DNA from: an uncultured Clostridia bacterium
GTDB taxonomy: Bacteria; Bacillota; Clostridia; Peptostreptococcales; Anaerovoracaceae
Reading direction: 5' to 3'
NCBI GenBank assembly: GCA_934255135.1
Contig: CAKQMV010000005.1
Span: forward strand, 1 to 64,000
Length of the DNA stretch: 64,000 nucleotides
Shown here: positions 24,863 through 33,982 of the stretch, one piece after another
Position numbering within the stretch: position 1 is the stretch's first letter
Layout of the letters: each line of letters opens with the position of its first letter
The notes under the pieces: generated by a model
Databases searched by the model: none
Told to the model about the DNA's origin: nothing
Seen by the model: the letters and a program-made list of their open reading frames with translations, nothing else
Made by a program: the position numbers and the translations under genes

Positions 24863-26143
24863 ATGGAAAAGCTGAGAACTTTGGCAAAAGCCTGGAAGGT
24901 AAAGGAGATAAGACAGAAGCTTATCTTCACAATGCTTATGCTTGTTGTGTTCAGGGTTGGATCAAACATTCCTGTTCCGGGCATTAATAGAGCTTATCTA
25001 TCTCAAATGTTCTCAGGCGAGAAGGGGTTGTTCGAACTATTCGACCTCTTCTCGGGAGGATCTTTCAGCAACTTTACTATTTTTGCTTTAAGTATCACTC
25101 CTTATATTACAGCATCAATTATTGTTCAGCTTCTTTCAATTGCATTCCCATACTTTGAGCGACTTGCCAAAGAGGGTAATGAGGGTAGAAAGAAGATGGC
25201 AACTATTACAAGATACATGACTGTAGTACTCGGCCTTATTCAGGCATTCGGTCTGACAGTTGGTCTTTTCAGAAAGGCTATTATTGACCAGAGTGCACTG
25301 AACATGGCAACTATTGTACTTGCACTTACAGCCGGCACATCATTCCTGATGTGGCTTGGTGAGAAGATTAATGAACATGGCGTAGGAAATGGTATTTCAC
25401 TACTAATCTTTGCAGGAATCATTTGCAGAGTCCCAACTGCAGTTAGAGGAATCTATGCTCAGGTTAAGAGCGGAGAGACTTCATTCGTAGCAGTTATTGC
25501 ACTGATTGTAGTAGCAATTCTTATCACAATGCTCATTATTATGGTTCAGCAGGGAACAAGAAAGATTCCTGTACAGTATGCAAAGAGAGTTGTTGGAAGA
25601 AAGATGTATGGTGGTCAGTCATCACACATTCCTATGAAGGTTAACCAGGCCGGAGTTATTCCAATCATCTTCTCACTGTCACTACTTCAGTTCCCACTGA
25701 CTATCACATACTTTGTTCCTAACTCAAAGTATGCTGAGGTGATGTCAAAGTATCTGTCACCTTCAGGCGACCCTGGTGTATATGTATATGCTCTGCTTAA
25801 TGTAGTTCTTACACTTGCATTCACATACTTCTATACATCAATTACTTTCAAGCCTGATGAGGTTGCGGACAATATGAGACAGAGCGGTGGCTTTGTACCG
25901 GGCATCAGACCTGGTGAGCACACTGTTGAGTATCTTACAAGAATAATGACAAGACTGTGTTTTGTTGGAGGAGTATTCCTCGCAGCAGTTGCTTCAATAC
26001 CAACTGTTGTAAGTGCATTCACACCATTCAACCTTTCATTCGGAGGCACTTCACTTCTGATTGCTGTAGGTGTTGCACTTGACATGGTACAGCAGCTCGA
26101 GACACAGCTGATGCAGAGGAACTATCAGGGCTTCCTCAAATAG
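24863..26143 (+). CDS. secY: Protein translocase subunit SecY
   Basis: The pore of the Sec translocon, 426 residues with ten predicted membrane helices. Recognised from FTMLMLVVFRVGSNIPVPGI, TPYITASIIVQLL and the cytoplasmic loop QGTRKIPVQYAKR. It lies between rplO and adk, the usual Firmicutes order, with a one-base gap after rplO. It probably exports the two large signal-peptide proteins encoded in this window. Confidence 0.97.
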   Translation: MEKLRTLAKAWKVKEIRQKLIFTMLMLVVFRVGSNIPVPGINRAYLSQMFSGEKGLFELFDLFSGGSFSNFTIFALSITPYITASIIVQLLSIAFPYFERLAKEGNEGRKKMATITRYMTVVLGLIQAFGLTVGLFRKAIIDQSALNMATIVLALTAGTSFLMWLGEKINEHGVGNGISLLIFAGIICRVPTAVRGIYAQVKSGETSFVAVIALIVVAILITMLIIMVQQGTRKIPVQYAKRVVGRKMYGGQSSHIPMKVNQAGVIPIIFSLSLLQFPLTITYFVPNSKYAEVMSKYLSPSGDPGVYVYALLNVVLTLAFTYFYTSITFKPDEVADNMRQSGGFVPGIRPGEHTVEYLTRIMTRLCFVGGVFLAAVASIPTVVSAFTPFNLSFGGTSLLIAVGVALDMVQQLETQLMQRNYQGFLK

Positions 26144-26156
26144 TAAGGAGATTGAG

Positions 26157-26804
26157 ATGTTAAGAGCGGTATTACTTGGACCTCCCGGAGCGGGAAAGGG
26201 TACAATGGCGGTTAGAATCGTTGAAAAGTACGATGTACCACATATTTCAACAGGAGACATCTTCCGTGCAAACATTAAGGAAGGAACTCCACTCGGAAAG
26301 AAAGCTCAGGAGTATATGAACGCAGGAAATCTTGTTCCTGATGAACTCGTATGCGACCTTGTTAAGGACCGTCTGTCACAGGATGATTGTGCTAACGGAT
26401 TCCTGCTAGACGGATTCCCACGTACAATCATGCAGGCAGTTGAACTTGATTCATTCCTTAGGGAACATAATCAGAAGCTTGATATTGTGATAAATATCGA
26501 GGTTGGTAAGGATGAGCTTATGAAGAGACTTACAGGCAGAAGAGTCTGCAAGAACTGTGGAGCAAGCTTCCACCTTGTAAATATTCCACCTAAGCAGGAG
26601 GGTATTTGCGATAATTGTGGCGGAGAGCTTCAGCAGAGAAAGGACGATAACGCTGAGACTGCAGAAAACAGAATCAACGTTTATGAGTCACAGACTGCAC
26701 CGCTTGTAGGATATTACGCAGAGTCCGGAGCGCTTACGGATTTCAATGGCGAAACAACTGTTGATGCGCTGTTCGGACAGATTGTTGATGCAATTGGAGA
26801 GTAG
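26157..26804 (+). CDS. adk: Adenylate kinase, zinc-type lid
   Basis: AMP + ATP to 2 ADP, 215 residues. P-loop GPPGAGKGT (residues 7-15), FLLDGFPRT, and the LID domain with four cysteines (CKNCG at about 130 and CDNCGG at about 152) that bind zinc as in Gram-positive adenylate kinases. The secY-adk-map order is standard. Confidence 0.97.
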   Translation: MLRAVLLGPPGAGKGTMAVRIVEKYDVPHISTGDIFRANIKEGTPLGKKAQEYMNAGNLVPDELVCDLVKDRLSQDDCANGFLLDGFPRTIMQAVELDSFLREHNQKLDIVINIEVGKDELMKRLTGRRVCKNCGASFHLVNIPPKQEGICDNCGGELQQRKDDNAETAENRINVYESQTAPLVGYYAESGALTDFNGETTVDALFGQIVDAIGE

Positions 26805-26806
26805 TA

Positions 26807-27553
26807 ATGATTATTATTAAATCTCAACGAGAAATAGACTTAATGAAGGATGCGTGCAAGGTTACTGGAGAAATCCTGAGAAATCTTGAGGACTTCATTA
26901 AGCCGGGAGTATCTACAATGGATATTAACGAGTTCGTTGAAAATGCAATTGCCAAACACAATATGAAACCGACATTCAAAGGATATGCAGGCTTCCCAGC
27001 TGGAGCCTGTGTGTCCGTGAATGAGGAGATTGTACATGGTATTCCTTCAGCTTCAAGAATCCTGAAGGAAGGCGATATCGTTAGTATCGACACAGGAGCA
27101 ACTTATAAGGGTTATTGCAGTGATGCTGCAAGAACTTACGCTGTAGGTGAAATCAGCGAGGAGGCAAGAAAGCTTATTGATGTAACAAAGCAGAGCTTCT
27201 TCGAGGGAATCAAGTACGCTACTCCTGGAAACAGAATTCACGATATCGGACATGCCGTTTCGGTGTATGCAGAAGCAAACGGTATGGGTGTAATCAGAGA
27301 TTATACAGGACACGGAGTCGGAAGAACACTTCACGAAGATCCGCAGATTCCTAACTATGGTACACCTGGAACCGGGGCAAAGCTTAAGCCTGGAATGACA
27401 CTGGCGATTGAGCCTATGCTTACGCAGGGATCATACGGAACTATAGTGCTCGATAATGACTGGACAGTTATTACAGATGATGGATTACTTTCAGCTCATT
27501 ACGAAAACACCGTAGTTATCACCGATGGTGAACCAGAAATACTGACACTTTAA
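26807..27553 (+). CDS. map: Methionine aminopeptidase, type I
   Basis: Removes N-terminal methionine; 248 residues. Metal ligands are in VSIDTGATYKGYCSDAART, GHGVGRTLHEDP, AIEPMLT and HYENTVVITDGE. It follows adk by 2 bp, so the two are coupled. No KOW-domain protein gene separates map from infA. Confidence 0.97.
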   Translation: MIIIKSQREIDLMKDACKVTGEILRNLEDFIKPGVSTMDINEFVENAIAKHNMKPTFKGYAGFPAGACVSVNEEIVHGIPSASRILKEGDIVSIDTGATYKGYCSDAARTYAVGEISEEARKLIDVTKQSFFEGIKYATPGNRIHDIGHAVSVYAEANGMGVIRDYTGHGVGRTLHEDPQIPNYGTPGTGAKLKPGMTLAIEPMLTQGSYGTIVLDNDWTVITDDGLLSAHYENTVVITDGEPEILTL

Positions 27554-27572
27554 TGCAATAAGGAGTTGTTAT

Positions 27573-27791
27573 ATGGCGAAGAAAAATACCATCGAAGTTA
27601 TGGGCACCGTTGTCGATGCACAGCCTAATGCAATGTTTAAGGTTAAGCTTGAAAACGGATTTGAAGTACTTGCTCATATTTCAGGTAAGATCAGAATGAA
27701 TTACATAAGGATTCTGCCTGGTGATAAGGTAAAGGTGGAGCTATCACCATATGATCTTACACGTGGAAGAATTACATGGCGTGAAAAGTAA
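27573..27791 (+). CDS. infA: Translation initiation factor IF-1
   Basis: A 72-residue OB-fold protein that binds the 30S A site. KKNTIEVMGTVVDAQPNAMF, HISGKIRMNYIRILPGDKV and the ending LTRGRITWREK are diagnostic. AAGGAG precedes the ATG. Confidence 0.98.
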   Translation: MAKKNTIEVMGTVVDAQPNAMFKVKLENGFEVLAHISGKIRMNYIRILPGDKVKVELSPYDLTRGRITWREK

Positions 27792-27827
27792 AGACTCGCT
27801 TGAGAATAGTTTAAGGAGGACTTAAAG

Positions 27828-27941
27828 ATGAAAGTAAGAGCATCTGTAAAGCCAATCTGCGATAAGTGCAAGATTATCAAGAGAAATGGCCGTCTAATGG
27901 TTATTTGTGAAAATCCTAAGCATAAGCAGAGACAGGGTTAA
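27828..27941 (+). CDS. rpmJ: 50S ribosomal protein L36
   Basis: bL36, 37 residues. The translated product runs MKVRASVKPICDKCKIIKR and ends NPKHKQRQG. It is the zinc-binding form, with CDKC and a downstream Cys-x4-His. AAGGAGG lies 12 nt before the ATG. In the usual place between infA and rpsM. Confidence 0.98.
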   Translation: MKVRASVKPICDKCKIIKRNGRLMVICENPKHKQRQG

Positions 27942-27958
27942 TTTTTCAAATTAAATAC

Positions 27959-27987
27959 TTGATTTTATCGCAAATCAGTGATATAAT
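27959..27987 (+). promoter_or_regulatory. Internal promoter of the alpha operon (rpsM onward)
   Basis: TTGATT at 27959-27964, a 17-bp spacer and a perfect TATAAT at 27982-27987. It would start transcription near 27994, about 148 nt before rpsM. Confidence 0.8.
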
Positions 27988-27993
27988 GCACAT

Positions 27994-28141
27994 TCGGTAG
28001 CACCTATTGACAAAATAGGCGTTACTTTTGTGCTTATTAAAAGTCAGTCGACCGGGAGGCTGGCGAGATAAAATACCTATTTTGTAACCCCCGTCTATAT
28101 CACCCCCGGGGCGGTGACGGAAGATGGGAAAGGAGGAACAC
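27994..28141 (+). promoter_or_regulatory. Leader of rpsM with mutually exclusive base pairing
   Basis: ACAAAATAGG at 28010-28019 is perfectly complementary to CCTATTTTGT at 28076-28085. The same first strand can instead close a local hairpin (CCTATT 28003-28008 with AATAGG 28014-28019). A third GC-rich hairpin (CCGTC ... GACGG, 28091-28119, with an inner TCACC/GGTGA stem) lies close to the AAAGGAGG site. The arrangement suggests a switchable leader; S4 is the known regulator of alpha operons in other bacteria, but the effector here is not known. Confidence 0.5.
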
Positions 28142-28507
28142 ATGGCACGTATTGCCGGAGTTGACCTTCCTAGAGATAAGAGAATCGAAATCGGTCTAAC
28201 TTATATCTATGGAATCGGTCTTAAGACATCAAGAGATGTACTTGCAAAGGCAGGAGTAAATCCTGACATCAGAGTTAAGGATCTATCAGAGGATGATGCT
28301 GGTAAGATCAGAAGAGTTATCGAGAATGATCTCATCGTAGAGGGAGATCTCAGAAGAGAGATTTCACTCAACATCAAGAGACTCATGGAGATCGGTAGCT
28401 ACAGAGGAATCAGACATAGAAGAGGTCTTCCTGTTAGAGGACAGAAGACAAAGACTAACGCTAGAACTCGTAAGGGTCCAAAGCGTCTGGCTGGAAAGAA
28501 GAAGTAG
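28142..28507 (+). CDS. rpsM: 30S ribosomal protein S13
   Basis: uS13, 121 residues, contacting S19 and P-site tRNA. MARIAGVDLPRDKRIEIGLTY, RGIRHRRGLPVRGQ and the basic tail GPKRLAGKKK are diagnostic. AAAGGAGG precedes the ATG at 28142; the in-frame ATG at 28124 places that site inside the gene. Confidence 0.97.
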   Translation: MARIAGVDLPRDKRIEIGLTYIYGIGLKTSRDVLAKAGVNPDIRVKDLSEDDAGKIRRVIENDLIVEGDLRREISLNIKRLMEIGSYRGIRHRRGLPVRGQKTKTNARTRKGPKRLAGKKK

Positions 28508-28524
28508 GAGAGGAGGTATAGAAC

Positions 28525-28920
28525 ATGGCAGCTGTTAAGAAGAATATTAAGAGAAAGAAAAGAGAACGTAAGCACGTTGAAAGAGGCCAGGCTCATATCC
28601 AATCCACTTTTAATAACACTTTAGTTACTCTTACCGATATGGACGGAAACGCTCTATCATGGTCAAGTGCAGGATCAAATGGTTTCAGAGGCTCAAGAAA
28701 GTCAACACCATTTGCTGCAGCAAGTGCTGCAGAAGTTGCTGCTAAGGCTGCAATGGAGCACGGTCTAAAGACTGTTGAGGTATACGTTAAGGGACCTGGC
28801 TCCGGAAGAGAGTCAGCAATCAGAGCACTTCAGACTGCAGGTCTTGAGGTTACTATGATTAAGGATATCACACCAATCCCTCACAATGGTTGCAGACCAC
28901 CTAAGAAGAGAAGAGTCTAA
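28525..28920 (+). CDS. rpsK: 30S ribosomal protein S11
   Basis: uS11, 131 residues, on the 30S platform. GQAHIQSTFNNTLVTLTD, GFRGSRKSTPFAA and TPIPHNGCRPPKKRRV are diagnostic. Confidence 0.98.
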   Translation: MAAVKKNIKRKKRERKHVERGQAHIQSTFNNTLVTLTDMDGNALSWSSAGSNGFRGSRKSTPFAAASAAEVAAKAAMEHGLKTVEVYVKGPGSGRESAIRALQTAGLEVTMIKDITPIPHNGCRPPKKRRV

Positions 28921-28941
28921 TCGGAAGGAGGATATAATAAG

Positions 28942-29529
28942 ATGGCAAGAAATAGAGAACCAGTACTCAAGAGAGCAAGAGCCCTTGGCATTGATCCAGC
29001 GTACATGGGATATAATAAGAAATCAAACAGACATCCTGCAGTAAGCAGAAAGAAGAAGTCTGAGTACGGAATTCAGCTGAACGAGAAGCAGAAGGTTAAG
29101 TTCCTTTATGGTCTTAACGAGACTCAGTTCAGAAACACATACGAGAAGGGTGCTAAGAGAGCAGGTGGAGCAGGTGAGAACCTTCTTATCATGCTTGAGT
29201 CAAGATTTGACAACGTAGTATTCAGAATGGGATTCGCTGCTACAAGAAGAGAAGCTAGACAGCTTGTTAACCACGGACACTTCCTCGTTAACGGCAAGAA
29301 GGCTAACATTCCTTCAATGGAGCTTAAGGCAGGAGATGTTATCACAGTAAAGGCTAAGTCACAGTCATCACCTAAGTTCAAGGAGCTTAAGGACATGATT
29401 ATCACTACTCCTGAGTGGATCAGCCTTGACCAGGACAAGTTCGAAGGAAAGATCCTGAGAACTCCAACTCGTCAGGATGTAGACCTTCCAATCGAGGAGC
29501 ACTACATCGTAGAGTTCTACTCAAGATAA
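28942..29529 (+). CDS. rpsD: 30S ribosomal protein S4, zinc-free form
   Basis: uS4, 195 residues, an assembly initiator with an S4 RNA-binding domain (LESRFDNVVFRMGFAATRRE). The N-terminus has no cysteine cluster, so it is the zinc-independent form, whereas S14 and L36 of this cluster are zinc forms. S4 is the usual autoregulator of alpha operons. A 60-bp A/T-rich gap separates it from rpoA. Confidence 0.97.
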   Translation: MARNREPVLKRARALGIDPAYMGYNKKSNRHPAVSRKKKSEYGIQLNEKQKVKFLYGLNETQFRNTYEKGAKRAGGAGENLLIMLESRFDNVVFRMGFAATRREARQLVNHGHFLVNGKKANIPSMELKAGDVITVKAKSQSSPKFKELKDMIITTPEWISLDQDKFEGKILRTPTRQDVDLPIEEHYIVEFYSR

Positions 29530-29589
29530 CGATAAGCTGAATAGTATATTTTTCGTTATATCAGTAGCTATTTAATAGGGAGGACGAGG

Positions 29590-30534
29590 ATGATCGAGAT
29601 TATTAAACCTACCATCACAAAAGAAATCGATGAAAATGGACAGTACGGAAAATTCGTAATTGAGCCACTCGAGAGAGGATATGGTACAACACTCGGTAAC
29701 TGCATGAGAAGAATTCTTCTCAGCTCACTTCCTGGTGCAGCGCTGACATCAGTTAAGATTGATGGAGTTCTCCACGAGTTCTCAACAATTCCAGGTGTTA
29801 AGGAAGACGTAACAGAGATTATTCTTAACCTTAAGAGACTGGCAATTAGAATTGATGGAGACGAGGATAGGAGAGCGATCATCAATGCTGTTGGTCCAAA
29901 GGAAGTAACAGCAGCTGATATCATTGTTGATGCGGACACAGAAATTTTCAATCCAGACCTACATATCGCAACACTTGCTGAGAATGCGACACTGGTTATG
30001 GAAATGAATGTGGCAACTGGTAAGGGTTACGTTCCTGCAGATATGAACAAGAACGACTCAACACCTATATCAGTTATTCCAGTAGATTCAATTTTCACAC
30101 CTGTTAAGAAGGTGAATTTCTCGGTTGATAACACAAGAGTTGGACAGATTACAGATTATGACAAGCTCACTATCGAAATCTGGACTGACGGTTCCATCAC
30201 ACCAGAGGAAAGCGTTTCAATAGGCGCAAAGATTATTCAGGAACACTTGGAGCTGTTCATTGATCTAGGCAATGATCTGAACGGTGTCAAGTTTATGACA
30301 GAGAAGGAAGAGGACAACAACGGTCTTGATCTCTCAAAGCCAATCGAGGAACTTGAGCTTTCAGTACGTTCATTCAACTGCCTCAAGAGAGCAGGAATCA
30401 ACACTGTAGCTGAGCTTACTCAGCATACAGAGGAAGATATGATGAAGGTAAGAAACCTCGGTATGAAGTCACTTGTAGAAGTGAAGACAAAGCTTACAGA
30501 GATGGGACTATCCCTCAAACCAAACGATAATTAA
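29590..30534 (+). CDS. rpoA: DNA-directed RNA polymerase subunit alpha
   Basis: 314 residues: N-terminal dimerisation domain with FVIEPLERGYGTTLGNCMRR, a flexible linker near residues 228-245, and a C-terminal domain (LELSVRSFNCLKRAGINTVAEL, KVRNLGMKSLVEV) that contacts UP elements and regulators. GGGAGG precedes the ATG. Confidence 0.98.
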   Translation: MIEIIKPTITKEIDENGQYGKFVIEPLERGYGTTLGNCMRRILLSSLPGAALTSVKIDGVLHEFSTIPGVKEDVTEIILNLKRLAIRIDGDEDRRAIINAVGPKEVTAADIIVDADTEIFNPDLHIATLAENATLVMEMNVATGKGYVPADMNKNDSTPISVIPVDSIFTPVKKVNFSVDNTRVGQITDYDKLTIEIWTDGSITPEESVSIGAKIIQEHLELFIDLGNDLNGVKFMTEKEEDNNGLDLSKPIEELELSVRSFNCLKRAGINTVAELTQHTEEDMMKVRNLGMKSLVEVKTKLTEMGLSLKPNDN

Positions 30535-30551
30535 TGTAAAGGAGCAGATTG

Positions 30552-30893
30552 ATGAAGGGTTACAGAAAGCTGGGCAGAAACACTGCACACAGAAAGTCAA
30601 TGCTGAGAAACCTTGTTACTGATCTCCTTAGAGAAGGAAGAATCACAACTACTGAGTGTAGAGCAAAGGAAGCAAGAAGAATCGCTGAGAAGATGATCAC
30701 TCTTGCTAAGAGAGGAGACCTTCACGCTAGGAGACAGGTTCTCGAAGTAGTATTCGACGAGAACGTTGTAACTAAGCTCTTTGACGAGATCGCACCTAAG
30801 TATGCTGATCGTCAGGGTGGTTACACAAGAATCCTCAAGCAGGGACCAAGACAGGGAGATAATGCTGAGGCAGTATTCCTTGAGCTTGTATAA
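30552..30893 (+). CDS. rplQ: 50S ribosomal protein L17
   Basis: bL17, 113 residues, near the tunnel exit. KLGRNTAHRKSMLRNLVTDL and GGYTRILKQGPRQGDNA are diagnostic. The ATG at 30552 has GGAG 7 nt upstream; the TTG at 30549 is the less likely alternative. Last gene of the supercluster. Confidence 0.96.
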   Translation: MKGYRKLGRNTAHRKSMLRNLVTDLLREGRITTTECRAKEARRIAEKMITLAKRGDLHARRQVLEVVFDENVVTKLFDEIAPKYADRQGGYTRILKQGPRQGDNAEAVFLELV

Positions 30894-30905
30894 TTGAGTT
30901 TTGTT

Positions 30906-30936
30906 AACGGACCGGCTGATGGTCGGTCCGTTTCTT
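30906..30936 (+). terminator. Terminator of the ribosomal protein supercluster
   Basis: ACGGACC at 30907-30913 pairs with GGTCCGT at 30925-30931, with further pairing in the loop, followed by TTTCTT, 13 bp after the rplQ stop. Confidence 0.85.
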
Positions 30937-30991
30937 AAATGATGCACTTTGGTACATCATACTGGTTTGTTTAAATAAACGTTAAATTAAC

Positions 30992-31121
30992 GGACGACTT
31001 GTAGTGTGCAGGGGTCCTGCGCAATGGAGCGCTGTGAACCTTGTCAGGTCCGAGAGGAAGCAGCAATAAGCGGTTAGCTCCATGTGCCGCAGCAAAGCCT
31101 CTGCATACTACAAGTCGCCCG
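30992..31121 (+). ncRNA. ffs: Signal recognition particle RNA, small bacterial type
   Basis: About 130 nt. The conserved SRP domain is unmistakable: GTGAACCTTGTCAGGTCC, then GAGAGGAAGCAGCAATAAGC. The ends pair over a long helix (GACTTGTAGTGTGCAGGGG with CCTCTGCATACTACAAGTC), and a T-run (GTTTTTATTT) follows. It is the short form lacking the Alu domain found in Bacillus scRNA. Ends are approximate to a few bases. It probably has its own promoter in the A/T-rich stretch before it; a TTGGTA / TAAATA pair near 30949-30977 is only weakly convincing. Confidence 0.95.
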
Positions 31122-31176
31122 TTTTTATTTATGCAAATAAAGACGGATTTAGGGAGAAAGCTAAACAGGCTTTCAA

Positions 31177-31205
31177 TTGTAATAGTGCGTGAATTATCAT
31201 ATAAT
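31177..31205 (+). promoter_or_regulatory. Promoter of the dnaX-ybaB-recR group
   Basis: TTGTAA at 31177-31182, a 17-bp spacer and a perfect TATAAT at 31200-31205, about 80 bp before dnaX. Confidence 0.75.
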
Positions 31206-31284
31206 CAAGCGTGCGAAAGAATTTTTGCATCGCGACGGAATGTCATCATGATAGTTAGAACAAGTTTTTGTACGGGAGGACAGC

Positions 31285-32967
31285 ATGCAGCTTTCATTAT
31301 ATAGAGCTGAGAGACCTGAAGTTTTTGAAGATATAATAGGTCAGAAACAGATAGTCAGAATTCTTCAGAATCAGATTAAGAATAATTCGGTCAGCCAGGC
31401 TTACCTTTTTACAGGAACTCATGGTACTGGTAAGACTTCGACTGCAAGAATTCTTGCGAAAGCTGTAAACTGTGAGAAGAGAGAGCAGTCGCTTGATGGA
31501 AGCGGAATTCCGTGCGGGGAATGTGAGAACTGCAGGGCAATCAAAGAAGGGCGTTTTGTCGATGTAATTGAGCTTGATGCTGCATCAAACAACAAGGTTG
31601 AGGATCTGAGATCACTGATAGAGCTTGTTAAGTATCCGCCTACTATAGGAAAGTACAAGGTGTTTATCATTGACGAGGTTCACATGCTTACAGTTCAGGC
31701 AGAGAATGCTTTTCTGAAGACACTTGAGGAACCACCAGAGTACGCGATTTTTATCCTTGCGACAACAGATCCGCAGAAGGTAAAGGATACAATTAAATCG
31801 AGATGCATGCAGCTTAATTTTAAGAGAGTAAGCGAGGCAGATCTGATCGATGGAATGGGACGCATATGCACTAGGAATGGAGTAGAAGCGACTCAGGATG
31901 CTCTTGGGACTATTGCCAGACAAGCAAATGGTTCTGTAAGAGATGCGCTGAGCATTCTTGATCAGTGCATGGCTGCTGGTGACAGCTATATTGACAAAAG
32001 CCTTGTTCTAGAATATACATGTACCGCGGGAGAAGATTTTTTCATTGAGCTAACAGATTGTGTTATAGATGGAAGAATCGGCGATGCTATTGTGTGTATC
32101 GGAGAGGCTGTTTCGAACGGTAAGGATGCAAGACAGCTGCTCAAGGACTGGCTTGAGCATTACAGAAATCTGCTCGTGTGCAGATATGTAGATAAGGCAG
32201 AAGGCCTGGTCGGTGCATCAAGCGAGAACACTAAGCGTCTTAAGGACCAGGCTATGTCAGTTGGAACATCAGATATAGACAGAGCAATAAGGATGCTTTC
32301 AGAGTACATTAATCTGGCAAGATATTCAGATAGACCTAGAATTCTTGTAGAGACGGCAGCAGTAAGACTTGCCGGTGAGACAGCAGAGGAACCGGCGCAG
32401 AGGAGCACTGTCAAGGCGAAACCCGTTTCTTTTGACAGCACAAGACCGAGACAGGCTGTGAAGGAAAGTACCGAGCCAGAAGAGAAGCTTGAAGTAGAGA
32501 CAGAGACGGCGAGAACTAATGATGCGGACCCTGCGGCGATGTGGAGAAACATTGTAGCTTCGATTTCAAGAACAGATATGAGCTTCGAGACGCTTGTTGG
32601 CAAGAATTCAAGAGGGGATTCATACAGCAATGATGAGCTTTTGATTACGGTTAAGAAGACTAAGATCGGTTTTGCTGAAGATCTGATGAATGAGATCAGA
32701 GCTACAGCACAGTCACTTTATGGAGCGAATATTACTGTAACTCTGAGACCTGGTGACGTAAAGAGTGTTCAGAGTGCGATTAAGACTAGCACACCTCAGC
32801 ATATTGATCCAGATCCGATACCGGAAATACCGCCGGCTGCGATGAGCCCAGAGGAACTTGCGCAGTTTGATACGGAAGCTATCGTTGAAGAAGACATTGC
32901 TTTTGACGAGATGGTAAGTGATATTGAAAGCGTGCTCGGAGTGAGCAGCGTTGATATAATAGACTAA
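31285..32967 (+). CDS. dnaX: DNA polymerase III subunit gamma/tau
   Basis: 560 residues; clamp-loader ATPase. AAA+ core with Walker A GTHGTGKTS, a zinc site CGECENC, DEVHML (Walker B-like) and sensor 1 plus the Arg finger SRCMQLNF. A C-terminal domain follows a charged linker at about 365-425. GGGAGG precedes the ATG. I see no obvious slippery heptamer for a gamma form. The order dnaX-ybaB-recR is conserved in Firmicutes, and the ffs gene upstream is also a common neighbour. Confidence 0.97.
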   Translation: MQLSLYRAERPEVFEDIIGQKQIVRILQNQIKNNSVSQAYLFTGTHGTGKTSTARILAKAVNCEKREQSLDGSGIPCGECENCRAIKEGRFVDVIELDAASNNKVEDLRSLIELVKYPPTIGKYKVFIIDEVHMLTVQAENAFLKTLEEPPEYAIFILATTDPQKVKDTIKSRCMQLNFKRVSEADLIDGMGRICTRNGVEATQDALGTIARQANGSVRDALSILDQCMAAGDSYIDKSLVLEYTCTAGEDFFIELTDCVIDGRIGDAIVCIGEAVSNGKDARQLLKDWLEHYRNLLVCRYVDKAEGLVGASSENTKRLKDQAMSVGTSDIDRAIRMLSEYINLARYSDRPRILVETAAVRLAGETAEEPAQRSTVKAKPVSFDSTRPRQAVKESTEPEEKLEVETETARTNDADPAAMWRNIVASISRTDMSFETLVGKNSRGDSYSNDELLITVKKTKIGFAEDLMNEIRATAQSLYGANITVTLRPGDVKSVQSAIKTSTPQHIDPDPIPEIPPAAMSPEELAQFDTEAIVEEDIAFDEMVSDIESVLGVSSVDIID

Positions 32968-32991
32968 TTTAAGAAATAAAGGAGACTAGAT

Positions 32992-33363
32992 ATGGGTAAG
33001 GGAATGAGAGCAGGAAAGAGACCTAAGCAGAAGGCACCGGATATGCAGAAGCAGCTTAAGCAGGTTATGCAGATGCAGAAAGATATGGAGGCAGCACAGG
33101 CTGATCTTGCAGAGAAGGAGCTTACAACTACTGCAGGTGGCGGAGCTATTGAGGTAACTGTAAACGGAAACAAGGAGATTACTAGGCTGACAATTGACCG
33201 TGATGTAGTTGATCCAGATGACGTTGATATGCTTCAGGATCTGATTATCGCTGCCGTAAACGAGGCGATGAGACAGATGGAGTCAATGATTGAAGGTGAG
33301 ATGAGCAAGATTACAAGCGGCCTTGGTGGACTCGGCGGCGGATTTGGCGGACTAGGATTCTAA
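32992..33363 (+). CDS. YbaB/EbfC-family nucleoid-associated protein
   Basis: 123 residues. KQLKQVMQMQKDMEAAQADL, the TTTAGGGAIEVTVNG strand and LQDLIIAAVNEAMRQ are typical of the family, which forms dimers and binds DNA. The Gly-rich C-terminus is family-typical. The stop overlaps the recR ATG by one base, so recR is probably coupled to it. Confidence 0.95.
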   Translation: MGKGMRAGKRPKQKAPDMQKQLKQVMQMQKDMEAAQADLAEKELTTTAGGGAIEVTVNGNKEITRLTIDRDVVDPDDVDMLQDLIIAAVNEAMRQMESMIEGEMSKITSGLGGLGGGFGGLGF

Positions 33364-33968
33364 TGAAGCAGCAGTACCCAAGACCTTTAAGCAGACTTAT
33401 CAATGAGTTGTCAAAGCTTCCGGGCATCGGTGGTAAGACAGCGCAGCGACTTGCTTTTCATATTCTATCTCTTGAGGAGAGTGAAGCGGAGAGACTTGCT
33501 GAGGCGATTTCTAATGCGAAGAAGAGCATGCACTATTGTTCAGTCTGCGGAAATATTACCGACTCTGATCCATGCAGAATCTGTGCAGATGAAACAAGAG
33601 ACAGAAGTGTGATATGCGTTGTTGAAACTCCTCAAGATGTAATGGCTATGGAGAGGATAAGGGAGTACAAGGGACTATATCACGTTCTGCATGGTGCAAT
33701 CAGCCCTGTAGATGGAATAGGTCCGGCTGATATTAACCTTAAGAGTCTTATTACAAGGCTTCAGAGCGATTCTGAGGTTCAGGAAATTATCATTGCAACC
33801 AATCCTAATATTGAGGGTGAGGCAACTGCAATGTATATTTCGAGACTGCTTAAGGATACAGGAATACGAATTACCAGAATTGCTCACGGAATTCCGGTAG
33901 GCGGTGACCTCGAGTATGCAGATGAGGTAACGCTTCTCAAGGCCATGGAGGGAAGACGAGAGCTATAG
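33363..33968 (+). CDS. recR: Recombination protein RecR
   Basis: 201 residues; works with RecF/RecO in single-strand gap repair. HhH motif SKLPGIGGKTAQRLAFHIL, zinc finger CSVCGNITDSDPCRIC, and a Toprim domain (ICVVETPQDVMAMER, IIATNPNIEGEATA). Full length and intact. Confidence 0.97.
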   Translation: MKQQYPRPLSRLINELSKLPGIGGKTAQRLAFHILSLEESEAERLAEAISNAKKSMHYCSVCGNITDSDPCRICADETRDRSVICVVETPQDVMAMERIREYKGLYHVLHGAISPVDGIGPADINLKSLITRLQSDSEVQEIIIATNPNIEGEATAMYISRLLKDTGIRITRIAHGIPVGGDLEYADEVTLLKAMEGRREL

Positions 33969-33982
33969 ATGGAGGAACTCAT

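Noticed and set aside
31130..31304. Small frame between SRP RNA and dnaX
   Set aside because: No ribosome binding site; it spans the dnaX promoter and overlaps the dnaX start in another frame.
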